A stretch of DNA of 64,000 bases from Deinococcus peraridilitoris DSM 19664. GTDB taxonomy: Bacteria; Deinococcota; Deinococci; Deinococcales; Deinococcaceae. A program made the translations under genes and the position numbers. This document shows positions 49,234 to 58,037 of the stretch, in pieces (the first letter of the stretch is position 1; the number at the start of each line of letters is the position of its first letter). The notes beneath the pieces were generated by a model. That model was not told the origin of the DNA. It made no database searches and saw nothing but the letters and a program-made list of their open reading frames with translations. Location of the stretch: assembly GCF_000317835.1 (NCBI RefSeq), contig NC_019793.1:2170001-2234000 (forward strand). The letters run 5' to 3'.

Positions 49234-50346
49234 TCACGGTCTGTTGCGTGCCTCCTGTTCAACCCGGAGCTGAAAATCACAAACGCGAACGAGCAGGTCG
49301 AGAGGCAACGCGTCGATCTGGCGGCCATCGTACGTGCGTACCGGTGCGGCCTTGCACAGGGCGTTCAGGATGGCTTCCTCGGTGGCTTCGATGACGGCCT
49401 GAAACAGCGGCGAGACGAGATCGTTGGGCAAATCGAGCGGTGACCAGACCATTGCGCGACGCTGCGGGGTGCGGCGCACCTGCGGTGCGGTGGAAAATGC
49501 CAGGGCGTAGTCCCCACTGCCGTTGGTCATGGCCGAACCTGTCCGTCCGAGGCCCAGGAAGGCGCGCGAAGCGAGACGCTCCAGGTTGCGGTCCGAGAGC
49601 GGCGCGTCCGTGGCGATGATGAACACGACCGAGCCATCGGCGTCGCCTCGGTCCTGAAATTCACGCAGGTAGTACTGACCGGCAAGCTGTCCCACCGGAA
49701 CACCGGCGACTTGCAGGACGCCCCCGTAGTTGACCTGCGCCAGGACGCCCACCGTGTATCCGCCGAGCGCCGCGGGGAGTACGCGGGAACTGGTGCCCAC
49801 GCCTGCTTTCCAGCCGAAAGCGACGGTGCCGGTGCCCGCGCCGACACAACCTTCGGCCACCGGGCCGCTCCGGGCGACCCCCAGCGCGCTCAGGGCGTGC
49901 TCGGGTTGCACGGCACGCGCGCGAATGTCATTCACGACGCCATCGTTGGTTTCCCCCACGACCGCATTCACACTGCGTGCCCGAGAATTGCGTGCGAGCG
50001 TCCAGTCGAGCAGTCCCTGCATGACAGGAGCGACGCTGAGGGTATTCGTGAGGAGAATGGGCGTTTCGAGCTCGCCGAGTTCCTGTACCTGGGTCAGCCC
50101 TACGAACTTCCCGAAGCCGTTTCCCACCGCCACGCCGGCCGGAACGCGCTCCTCGAAGGGATTGCCGTCGTGCGGTACGACGGCCGTCACGCCCGTCTGA
50201 ACTGCATCGCCGATCAGGAGCGTGAAGTGGCCGACCTGCACGCCGCTCACGTCGGTGATGGCGTTGAACGGGCCAGTGGGCAGAATACCCGGGGCAAAAC
50301 CCAGGTCGCGCAGGCGTCCGCGAGTCGGAAACGGCGGGTCAGGCAT
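49234..50346 (-). CDS. P1 family peptidase (DmpA-like aminopeptidase)
   Basis: 370 aa from ATG 50346; TACAGT (50352-50357) lies 5 nt upstream, which suggests a leaderless start. RLRDLGFAPGILPTGPFNAITDVSGVQVGH and PILLTNTLSVAPVMQGLLDW match the DmpA/P1 family. The nucleophile region is AMTNGSGDYALAFST, where autocleavage before the Ser of GSGD gives an N-terminal-nucleophile hydrolase of two chains. NAVVGETNDGVVNDIRA is the conserved oxyanion region. It releases N-terminal residues from peptides, some with D-Ala or beta-Ala preference. Confidence 0.85.
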   Translation of the reverse strand: MPDPPFPTRGRLRDLGFAPGILPTGPFNAITDVSGVQVGHFTLLIGDAVQTGVTAVVPHDGNPFEERVPAGVAVGNGFGKFVGLTQVQELGELETPILLTNTLSVAPVMQGLLDWTLARNSRARSVNAVVGETNDGVVNDIRARAVQPEHALSALGVARSGPVAEGCVGAGTGTVAFGWKAGVGTSSRVLPAALGGYTVGVLAQVNYGGVLQVAGVPVGQLAGQYYLREFQDRGDADGSVVFIIATDAPLSDRNLERLASRAFLGLGRTGSAMTNGSGDYALAFSTAPQVRRTPQRRAMVWSPLDLPNDLVSPLFQAVIEATEEAILNALCKAAPVRTYDGRQIDALPLDLLVRVCDFQLRVEQEARNRP

Positions 50347-50532
50347 GCCGCACTGTAACAAACGGCCGATCAGTGAGCCCGCGTCGGGTGTGCAGTCGTG
50401 GCGACGCCTGGTCTGCGCGGTCATTGCCTGCGCTGCGCCGATCATTTGCTGCAGGCCATGTGCGATTTTCGAGGGTATCAGGATGTCCGCGCCCTACTGC
50501 CGGGTGCACAGAAAAAGTGCAGTCGCTGTCGA

Positions 50533-51943
50533 TCAGTACTGTCGCTCGTAAGCCCCGGCGTCCGGTGCCCGACCATAGGGTACGGGTCTGTTATCAAGGT
50601 CGGTGCTGATTCCAAGCTCGGCGAGAAACGTCAACTCGGGATTGCCGGCATCCACGGCAGCACTGCTCGCACCGAGGCGGAAATTGCTTTCGCTGGAAGA
50701 GACAAACAGCGTGTTCGTCTGACCGGCGCTGAGCAGCAGCGTGCTGGCCGGGGGAGATGATCCTCCGCTGAAATACTGCGGGAAAGCGTCGATCCGTCCG
50801 AAGACATTGTGGCTTTCCAGGGGGACGGCGTCGCTGTAAAACTCACTTTTTCGGGCGTTGCTCGCGCCCACCACGATGTTGTTGCGAAAATCCAGGACGC
50901 TCGTATCGCAGGTTCTGAAGCACGCCAGACCCACCTGCACCTTGTAAGCGGTGTTGTTGTACACCCGCGTGCCCTTGTTGCCCGGCACGATCAGGAACTC
51001 GGCGGCTTTCTGTGACGTTTCGTTCAGGGGTGCGAACAGGTTGAAGGCGAAGGTGTTGCCCTCACTCTGGCCGCCAAGTTCGCTGAAGGTCGAGTCGTTG
51101 ACGCTGCTGTTGTGACGGATCAGGTTGTTGCCCGCATGGTAGATCTCGACGCTGGCCCCCTCGATGCCGTAATCCTCGCTGCAGGCGATGTTGCCGCTGA
51201 AGCTGTTGTGCGCGACCTCGTTGCCGCTCGCGTTGAGCAGCACGCCCCAGGCGCCGCTGTCGTTGTCGCCATGATCGGCGTCGTTGCGGCTCATGATGTC
51301 GTTATTTTTGAGGGTGTTGTGCAGGGCCTTGTTGCCGGTACTTCCGCTGACAAAGTGCATAGCAGCGGTGAAACGGCTGGCGGTGGAGTACCTGACCGTG
51401 TTGTGGCTGCCGTGAAACGTGAAACCGACCCGCCATCCGACGGCCTGTTTTGGGCAGCGCACGGCGCCGCGACCCGGTCCGGTTTCCGACCATCGCTTCA
51501 AGGTGTTCGAGCAGCTGATGTGTTCCGCGCACGTCCACGGCAATCTGCTGTGATCCGACAGTCCGGATCCGCGGCAGGCTGCCGCTGCCGTACGCGCTGA
51601 TGACGACGGGCAGGGTGGCCTCGCCGGTCCAGCCAGCCCTGAGCTGCCCATCCCAGGTGCAGCCGCGTTTGAACAGCAAGGCGCTGCCAGGTCCGAGGCC
51701 GGCGGCGTTGGCTTTGGCCAGTGATTTCCAGGCCTGGGTTTCACTCAGGCCCGAGTTGGCGTCGTTGCCGTTTTTGCAGTCGACGTAATAGGTGTTGCCG
51801 GAACTGGCCACACGCAATTGCAAGTCTCCAGGGTCCGGAAGAGAAGACCGGTTTGCGGGTGCAGGAGGCACGGTGCCACACGCGGTAGCGAGGAACCCCA
51901 GCAGGGCGAAAGGATAAAGCGAACGAAAGCGGAGGTCGAGCAT
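50533..51943 (-). pseudogene. Right-handed beta-helix lipoprotein, frameshifted
   Basis: The first frame (51943 to about 51500) begins with a lipobox (LLGFLATACGT, after AGGAG) and reads SSGNTYYVDCKNGNDANSGLSETQAWKSLAKANA, then VDVRGTHQLLEHLEA. Between about 51465 and 51500 the family-like sequence moves to another frame, which continues GWRVGFTFHGSHNTVRYSTASRF and runs through beta-helix repeats (GVLLNASGNEVAHNSFSGNIACSEDYGIEG) to a proper C-terminus at 50533. The whole resembles pectate-lyase-fold surface proteins. A single indel explains it; a sequencing error is possible. Confidence 0.75.
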
Positions 51944-52126
51944 GAGGCGCTCCTGCAGCTGAGGGGAACACAGGCTTTGCGGGGAAGTGCCAGAATTCTA
52001 GCCTGGAGTCTGCCTTCATAAAGGTTGAGGGAATCAAGGAAGCTTCACTCACACCTCATAAGGCGTCAGCCCGGAATCTGATGAGGCGCAGCCGGGCAGT
52101 CAAAGCTGGACGTGGTATACGAGGGC

Positions 52127-53119
52127 ATGCCTTTTCCTGACGCGCCCACGCTGGGTGACACGGCCATTCCCGTTTCCCGCCTTGGCCTGGGTCTCGCGGC
52201 CCTGGGCCGACCAGGGTACATCAACCTGGGGCACGCAGACGATCTGGGCGGGCAGTACGAAGTAGAGGCCATGCAGCAACGCGCTTTTGCGGTGCTTGAC
52301 GCCGCCCTTGCCCGTGGCGTGCGGTACTTCGACGCGGCCCGCTCGTACGGCCGGGCCGAGGAGTTCCTGAGCGCCTGGCTGCGTGAGCGTAGCCTGTCTT
52401 CTGAGGACGTGACCGTGGGTTCCAAGTGGGGCTACACCTACACCGCGAACTGGCAGACCCAGGCCGAGCAGCACGAAGTCAAGGAGCACTCGCTGGCCAC
52501 CTTCGAGCGTCAATGGCCCCAGACCCGCGCGCTGCTACAGCCCTGGCTGCGGCTGTACATGGTGCATTCCGTCACGCCGGACAGCCCGGCCCTGCACGAC
52601 GAAAGGCTGCAGCAGCGCCTGCTGGCCTTGCGTGAAACGGGAATCGCGGTCGGCCTCTCGGTGAGCGGCGCACGGCAGGCCGAAACGCTGGAGCGCGCCT
52701 TGCAGGTGCGCGTGGACGGACAGGAGCTGTTTCAGGTCGTGCAGGCCACCTGGAACCTGCTCGATCCCAGTGCAGGAGCGGCCCTGCAGCAGGCAGGGGC
52801 ACGTGGCTGGGGGGTCATCATCAAGGAGGCCGTGGCCAACGGCCTCCTTACCATCCGTGGCCTTGAAGCTGCGTCTCCTGTCTTGCGCCAGGTCAGTGTG
52901 CGGTTGGGCGTCACACCCGACGCGCTGGCCATCGCGGGGGCGCTCGCCCAGCCTTTTGTGGACGTGGTCCTGAGCGGCGCGACCGGCGAGGCGCAGCTGC
53001 ACAGCAACCTGGAAGCGCTCTCCGTGACGCTGGACGAAGAGACGCTGCAGGAACTGGGCAGCCTGCAGGAGCGACCTGAAGAATACTGGCGACGACGCGC
53101 TCAGCTGCCCTGGACCTGA
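52127..53119 (+). CDS. Aldo/keto reductase
   Basis: 330 aa. ATG 52127; TATACG ends 6 nt upstream (GTG 52112 is an alternative). Catalytic residues are present in order: VRYFDAARSYGRAEEFL (Asp, Tyr), VTVGSKWGY (Lys) and LRLYMVHSVT (His). IPVSRLGLGLAALGRPGYINLGH is a longer than usual first strand. It is divergent from the other aldo/keto reductase in this window and belongs to the Tas/YajO-like large group. Substrate unknown. Confidence 0.85.
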   Translation: MPFPDAPTLGDTAIPVSRLGLGLAALGRPGYINLGHADDLGGQYEVEAMQQRAFAVLDAALARGVRYFDAARSYGRAEEFLSAWLRERSLSSEDVTVGSKWGYTYTANWQTQAEQHEVKEHSLATFERQWPQTRALLQPWLRLYMVHSVTPDSPALHDERLQQRLLALRETGIAVGLSVSGARQAETLERALQVRVDGQELFQVVQATWNLLDPSAGAALQQAGARGWGVIIKEAVANGLLTIRGLEAASPVLRQVSVRLGVTPDALAIAGALAQPFVDVVLSGATGEAQLHSNLEALSVTLDEETLQELGSLQERPEEYWRRRAQLPWT

Positions 53120-53133
53120 GCGCCGCTGGGCCG

Positions 53134-55011
53134 TCAGGCGGGCGTTTCCAGGGCTGCCTGGGCACTTACGACCTGATTGCGGCCCTGCCGTTTGGCCTGG
53201 TAGAGCGCGCGGTCGGCGCTCGCGAAAAGGGCCTGGTGGTCCTGGCCGTCTGCCGAAAAGGCGGAGACGCCGATGGAGACGGTGACGCAGCCAAGCGAGA
53301 CGCCCTTGTGCTGCACGCTTTGGGCACTGATCAGGCGCCGGAACCCTTCGGCGCGCTGCAGGGCCTCGTGGTGGGGCGTGTCGAGCAGCGCCACCACGAA
53401 TTCCTCGCCGCCGAAACGGCACACGATGTCCTCGCTGCGGAAAAATTCGCGCATGCACTGCGCGACCGCGCTCAGCATGGCGTCGCCGCCGTCGTGCCCG
53501 AAGGTGTCGTTGAAGGCTTTGAAATGATCGATGTCAAGGGCCAGCAGGCTGAGCGGTGAGCGCTGGCGTGTCGCACGCTGCAGTTCGCGCGTCAGGGATT
53601 CTTCGAGGTAGCGGCGGTTGTGCAGGCCCGTGAGGGGATCGCGCACGCTCTGGTGGCGCAGGGTGTCACGCAGCTGCAGATTGGCGATGGCCAGCGCGAC
53701 CTGCCTGGCGATCTGCGTGGCAAAGGCGCGCGTGGGCGCAGTCGTCGGGTAATCCGCTTCCTTGTCCTGAGCGTTCAGGCGCAAGGTGCCCAGCGCTTCG
53801 CCGTGCGCGACGAGGGGCAGGCACACGTAGACACCCTGCCGATCCTCGCCTTGCTGCGGACAGGCCGTGTGCATGGGATTTTCCAGGGTGTAGGCCTGTC
53901 CGCGCCGCAGAGCCCAGCAGGCACCAGGCGAAGCGACGGTTTCCTGGGTGCGCCACTCGCCTGTTCCCCACTGCGCCTTGACCTCGGTGACGTTGCGCGA
54001 CGCGGCGATGACGCTCAGGGCGCCGCTCCAGCCTGGAAACAGCGTGGGCAGGGCCTGCTGCAGCGCCTCATAGCCTTCCTGCACGGTATAGCAGGCCTGC
54101 AGGGTGTCGCTCAGCGCGGCGAGCTGCGCGCCTTCGAAGTGAGCGCGCCGAATGTCGGCATTCTTGTCCTGCAGCACCTCGTTGCGCTGCTGCAGCTGCG
54201 CGTGGCTGGCCTGCAGGGCGTCAGCCATGCCGTTGAAGTTCATGGCCAGCGTCTGCGCTTCGTGCAGGCTGGCCTGTGGGGCACGGACCTGCAGGTCTCC
54301 GGCGGAAAAGCAACTGGTCACCTCGGTGAGCTGGCCGAAAATACGCGAAAGTTGCCGGGCAAGCCAGTAGCCGATCAGGACCGAAGTGGCCACCAGAGCC
54401 AGCAGGCTGAGGATGATCAGGTGATGTACCCACCGCGTCACGGCAGCGGCCCGTTGCTGCTGAGCGCTCAGCTCGGCGTCGAGATCGCTCTGCAGCGAGG
54501 AGATGATCTGCCGGAACTCGTCGACCAGCCGCCTGCCGTGCTGGGTCTTGACGAGCTCGACGGCTTGATCGAAATTGTCTTCCCGAACCGCGCGGATCTC
54601 TGGCACGGCCACTTCGCGCTCCCAGCGCTGCAGCACGGTGCGTGCCTGCATGACGCGTGCTTGGCGCGCCTGGACGGCCTCGGGCGGAAGCTGGGCGGCG
54701 ATCAGGCGTTCCAGGGTCGCAAACTCCGCGTCCAGGCGCGCCTGCGCCGCATGGTAGGGTTCGAGGAATACGTCCTGACGTGCCAGCAGATATCCGCGCA
54801 CGCCGGTCTCGAGGTCGACGACGCTCTTCAGGATGACCTTGAGCTGTTTGCTCTCGCCCTGCAACCGCGCCGTGGTGCGGGCATGCCCGGTCTGGCGCTC
54901 GATTCCCAGATAAAGCAGCGCCGCGATGACGGCCACGAACAGCCACAGAATGGCCAGTGTGCGCAGGATATAAGCAGCGAGGGTCATGGGGTGGCTCAGC
55001 GGTCCTTTCAC
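53134..55011 (-). CDS. Diguanylate cyclase, CHASE3-HAMP-GAF-GGDEF
   Basis: 625 aa (GTG 55011) or 617 aa (ATG 54987). Helix at about 12-35, then a periplasmic CHASE3-like helical domain (KVILKSVVDLETGVRGYLLARQDVFLEPYHAA), a second helix (LIILSLLALVATSVLIGYWLA, about 200-220), a HAMP linker (QLSRIFGQLTEVTSCFSAGDLQVRAP), a GAF domain (about 310-440) and a GGDEF domain (DPLTGLHNRRYLEESL, then LALDIDHFKAFNDTFGHDGGDAM and FGGEEFVVAL). GGEEF is the active form, so c-di-GMP synthesis is expected. No inhibitory RxxD is obvious. The gene shares its upstream region with the five-gene operon at 55168. Confidence 0.9.
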   Translation of the reverse strand: MKGPLSHPMTLAAYILRTLAILWLFVAVIAALLYLGIERQTGHARTTARLQGESKQLKVILKSVVDLETGVRGYLLARQDVFLEPYHAAQARLDAEFATLERLIAAQLPPEAVQARQARVMQARTVLQRWEREVAVPEIRAVREDNFDQAVELVKTQHGRRLVDEFRQIISSLQSDLDAELSAQQQRAAAVTRWVHHLIILSLLALVATSVLIGYWLARQLSRIFGQLTEVTSCFSAGDLQVRAPQASLHEAQTLAMNFNGMADALQASHAQLQQRNEVLQDKNADIRRAHFEGAQLAALSDTLQACYTVQEGYEALQQALPTLFPGWSGALSVIAASRNVTEVKAQWGTGEWRTQETVASPGACWALRRGQAYTLENPMHTACPQQGEDRQGVYVCLPLVAHGEALGTLRLNAQDKEADYPTTAPTRAFATQIARQVALAIANLQLRDTLRHQSVRDPLTGLHNRRYLEESLTRELQRATRQRSPLSLLALDIDHFKAFNDTFGHDGGDAMLSAVAQCMREFFRSEDIVCRFGGEEFVVALLDTPHHEALQRAEGFRRLISAQSVQHKGVSLGCVTVSIGVSAFSADGQDHQALFASADRALYQAKRQGRNQVVSAQAALETPA

Positions 55012-55085
55012 GTCACCAGGGACGCTTCATCTTATCTTTAATTTAGTCACACAATACTTACAGCCGAGGAGAATCTACAGCTGTT

Positions 55086-55102
55086 TTATGCTATTTACAT
55101 AA
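55086..55102. promoter_or_regulatory. RDRM-like palindrome (putative DdrO operator)
   Basis: TTATGCTATTTACATAA matches the 17-bp radiation/desiccation response motif of Deinococcus (TTATGTCATTGACATAA) at 14 of 17 positions. Both outer half-sites TTATG and CATAA are intact. It overlaps the -35 box of the operon promoter (55094-55122). DdrO represses by binding this motif and is cleaved by IrrE after DNA damage. The match is read by eye. Confidence 0.55.
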
Positions 55103-55122
55103 TCACTTTGTAATGTTACTCT
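55094..55122 (+). promoter_or_regulatory. Promoter of the SWIM-DUF5691-MoxR-DUF5682-VWA operon
   Basis: TTTACA (55094-55099), exactly 17 bp, TACTCT (55117-55122). The region is AT-rich against the GC-rich surroundings. Transcription would start near 55129, about 40 nt before GTG 55168. The RDRM-like element covers the -35. Confidence 0.65.
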
Positions 55123-55167
55123 GATTTCAAGCATGAGGACATTCATTGAAAGAGGAATCATCCCGCC

Positions 55168-56541
55168 GTGTCGTCCTTGACCGCCGAACAGGTGATGGCG
55201 CTTGCTCCCGACACCAGTTCTGCCAAGGCGGCCGGTGCGCTGAGCGTTCCTGCCCGGTGGTCCGGTTTGGGCGGCAACTCGCGAGCAGCCTGGGGCGAAT
55301 GTCAGGGAAGCGGCAAAACGCCTTACCAGACCCAGGTCGACCTGAGCGACCTCACCGCACGCTGTTCGTGTCCCAGCCGGAAGTTTCCCTGCAAGCACGC
55401 GCTCGGCCTGCTGCTGCTGCGCAGCCACGATTCCTCAGCCTTTCAGGACGCGACCCCGCCCGCCTGGGTGGTCGAGTGGCTCGAGAGCCGCGCCAGCCGT
55501 CAACAGGCCCGGGCCGAAAAAACTGCCCGGCAGGACGGCGACCCGAGCGCCAAAGCCAGGCGTCAGGAAGCCCGTGACGAGAAGATTCGCGCGGGCCTGG
55601 AAGAACTCGGCCTGTGGCTGCGCGACCTGGTGCGCAGTGGGTTCGTGTCCCTGGGAACCCAGCCTTACCGCTTCTGGGAACTGATGGCCGCCCGCCTCGT
55701 CGACGCCCAGGCGCCGGGTGCCGCACGCCTGGTGCGCGAACTGGCCACCGTTCCCGCCAGCGGCGAGGGTTGGCCCGAACGTCTGCTGGAGCGCCTCGGA
55801 CGCCTGCACCTGCTGGTGGAAGGCTACCGCCGTCTGGAGACCTTACCCCCTGACCTGCAATGCGAACTGCGCTCTGCGCTCGGCTGGAACCCTGACGCGG
55901 CCAGCGTGCTGAGCGGCCCGGCGCACTCCGGGCCCTGGGCGGTGGTGGGACAGATCAGTGAGCAAGAAGAGCGCCTCACGGTGCGCCGCACCTGGCTGAG
56001 CGGTCCCCAGGGACAGGAGGCCCTGATCCTCGATTTCGCGCACGCCAGTACGCCGCTTGCGCCCGCTCTGCCGGTGGGCACCGTGCAGGACGCCGAACTT
56101 TGCTTTTACCCCGCCACCCTGCCTCTGCGCGCCCTGGTCAGGCAGCAGGGAAGCCAGCGTCCGTGGCGCGGCCCACCGGGCCACCCGGATATCCCGAGCG
56201 CCCTGCGCCGCTTTGCCGGGGCGCTGGCCCGTAACCCCTGGCTGGAACGCTTTCCGCTCACGCTCCAGCGTGTCCACGTGTGGCCGCCGGGGGGGCGCAC
56301 AGCGGTCTGGCAGGTGCAGGACGAATCCGGTCACTCCCTGTCCTTGCCTGCCAGTTTTCAGGGCGGCTGGTCGTTGCTGGCCTTCAGCGGCGGCGAAAGC
56401 GTCAGTTTGTGCGGCGAATGGGACGGTCAGACCCTCTCTCCCCTCGCGGTCGGCAACGCGCAGGGCTGGCACGCCCTGACCACACTGGGCTTCAGCGTGG
56501 ACCTGCCCCAGGAAACCGAGGCCGCCGGGGTGAGCGCATGA
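55168..56541 (+). CDS. SWIM zinc-finger protein (first gene of operon)
   Basis: 457 aa from GTG 55168 (weak AGAGG upstream; a TTG at 55177 is also possible). VDLSDLTARCSCPSRKFPCKHALGLLLLR is a SWIM finger, C66-x-C68-x6-C75-x-H77. SWIM domains bind DNA or proteins. A charged helical stretch follows (about 105-145), then a helical region (AGLEELGLWLRDLVRSGF) and a C-terminal beta-rich part of about 200 residues (WAVVGQISEQEERLTVRRTWLSG, TAVWQVQDESGHSLSL) of unknown fold. It probably supplies the recognition part of the operon. It overlaps the next gene by 4 nt (ATGA). Confidence 0.85.
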   Translation: MSSLTAEQVMALAPDTSSAKAAGALSVPARWSGLGGNSRAAWGECQGSGKTPYQTQVDLSDLTARCSCPSRKFPCKHALGLLLLRSHDSSAFQDATPPAWVVEWLESRASRQQARAEKTARQDGDPSAKARRQEARDEKIRAGLEELGLWLRDLVRSGFVSLGTQPYRFWELMAARLVDAQAPGAARLVRELATVPASGEGWPERLLERLGRLHLLVEGYRRLETLPPDLQCELRSALGWNPDAASVLSGPAHSGPWAVVGQISEQEERLTVRRTWLSGPQGQEALILDFAHASTPLAPALPVGTVQDAELCFYPATLPLRALVRQQGSQRPWRGPPGHPDIPSALRRFAGALARNPWLERFPLTLQRVHVWPPGGRTAVWQVQDESGHSLSLPASFQGGWSLLAFSGGESVSLCGEWDGQTLSPLAVGNAQGWHALTTLGFSVDLPQETEAAGVSA

Positions 56542-58037
56542 GCGCCTGGACCGAGCTCGTCACCGCCGCGCTGATCGGGACAGAGCGGCAGGCGAAGATT
56601 CCCGAGGCGGGCTTGCTGAAGTTGCAGGCACTGGACCCCGAATCAAAAGTGCTGGGACAGGCCGCCGCGCTGGGCCTGCAGCGCCGCGCGGGCGGGCAGG
56701 TCGAGACGACCGCGCGCACCCCCCTGCCTTCCAGCCCGCCCGAGGAGCGGCCCGCCGTGGACGAACACGCTGCCCGGCGTCTGGGACAAATCCTCGTCGC
56801 GCACCCCACCCTGCTCCCCGAGTGGCTGCTGCTGGCCGCCCGCACGGGTCGCCGCGCGCCGCACGGTGCACTGCCTGCCTTGCTGGACGCCGGACGGCAG
56901 AGCCGTGCCCTGCGCCCGCTCGTTTTGCCCCTGCTGGGAGGGCGCGGCGCCTGGCTGGCGCAGCACAACCGGGACTGGAGCTGGGCACTGGGCGCGGAAG
57001 ACGAAGGTGAAACAGCGGAGATCTGGCAGACGGCCGGACGGGAAGCGCGCGCGCTTGCGCTGCGCCGTGAGCGCGAGCGCGATCCACGTGCCGCCCTGGC
57101 ACTGCTGAGCTCCACCTGGGCCAGCGAACCCCCCGACGACCGCGCCGCCTTCATGGCCGCCCTGAGCGTCAATCTCAGCCAGGCCGACGAGGACTTCCTG
57201 GAAGCCGCCCTCGACGACCGGCGCCGCGAAGTGCGCGCCCAGGCTGCCGACCTGCTGGCCCAGTTGCCGCAAAGCCGCCTGGCCCGGCGCATGCACTCGC
57301 GCCTCGCGCCCCTGCTGCAACTGGAGCGCGGTCACCTGCTCAAACGCAGTGTACTTCGTGTGGAATTGCCCGGTGAGTGCGACAAAAGCATGGTCCGCGA
57401 CGGTCTCAACCCCAAATTCAGCGGCGGCACGGGCGTGGGTGAGCGCGCGTGGTGGCTGCAGCAACTCGTCGGCCGCACGCACCCCGACTTCTGGACGCAC
57501 CGCTGGGACCTGACCGAGGCGCGCATCGTGGAACTCGCGCGCGCGAGCGAGTGGGCCGGTCCCCTGCTGAACGGTTTTGCCGAAAGCGCGGCACGCTGCG
57601 CTCACGCCCGGTGGGCGGACGCGCTGCTGCAGGAACGTGACACCTTCGACGAGCAGTACCGCCTGCTTGTCGCCGCCCTGCCCGAGGAGCGCCGGGAAGC
57701 CCTGGCCTTGCGACAGCTGCGCTACACCGGAAAGCACCTGCCCCCAGGCGTGGCGTTGATCCTGCACGCCAGCACGCACCCCTGGAGTGCCGAACTCACC
57801 CGCGCCCTGCTCGCCCGGCTGCGCGCCCTGATGCATCAGGCACCTGACAGCGCCCGCTGGCCCTGGCAGGGTCTGCTCACCCACGCGGCGCTGCATGCCC
57901 CACCCGAACTCGCGGATGAAATTCAGGCCGCGTGGCCGACCCAGGCTCCGCACTGGGAGGCCTACCAACACCTTGCCGAACAGTTCACCGCCACCCTGCA
58001 CCTGCGCCACACCATACACAAGGAGCTTTCCTCATGA
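56538..58037 (+). CDS. DUF5691 protein (second gene)
   Basis: 499 aa. WTELVTAALIGTERQ at the N-terminus is the DUF5691 signature, followed by long alpha-helical, HEAT-like sequence (LSQADEDFLEAALDDRRREVRAQAADLLAQLPQSRLARRM). A GLNPKFSGGTGVGERAWWLQQLVGRTHPDFW segment lies in the middle, and helices with many Arg and Leu continue to the end. It has no enzyme motif I can name. HEAT-like folds act as scaffolds, so it probably bridges the partners. ATG overlaps the previous stop; its own stop overlaps the ATPase start. Confidence 0.8.
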   Translation: MSAWTELVTAALIGTERQAKIPEAGLLKLQALDPESKVLGQAAALGLQRRAGGQVETTARTPLPSSPPEERPAVDEHAARRLGQILVAHPTLLPEWLLLAARTGRRAPHGALPALLDAGRQSRALRPLVLPLLGGRGAWLAQHNRDWSWALGAEDEGETAEIWQTAGREARALALRRERERDPRAALALLSSTWASEPPDDRAAFMAALSVNLSQADEDFLEAALDDRRREVRAQAADLLAQLPQSRLARRMHSRLAPLLQLERGHLLKRSVLRVELPGECDKSMVRDGLNPKFSGGTGVGERAWWLQQLVGRTHPDFWTHRWDLTEARIVELARASEWAGPLLNGFAESAARCAHARWADALLQERDTFDEQYRLLVAALPEERREALALRQLRYTGKHLPPGVALILHASTHPWSAELTRALLARLRALMHQAPDSARWPWQGLLTHAALHAPPELADEIQAAWPTQAPHWEAYQHLAEQFTATLHLRHTIHKELSS

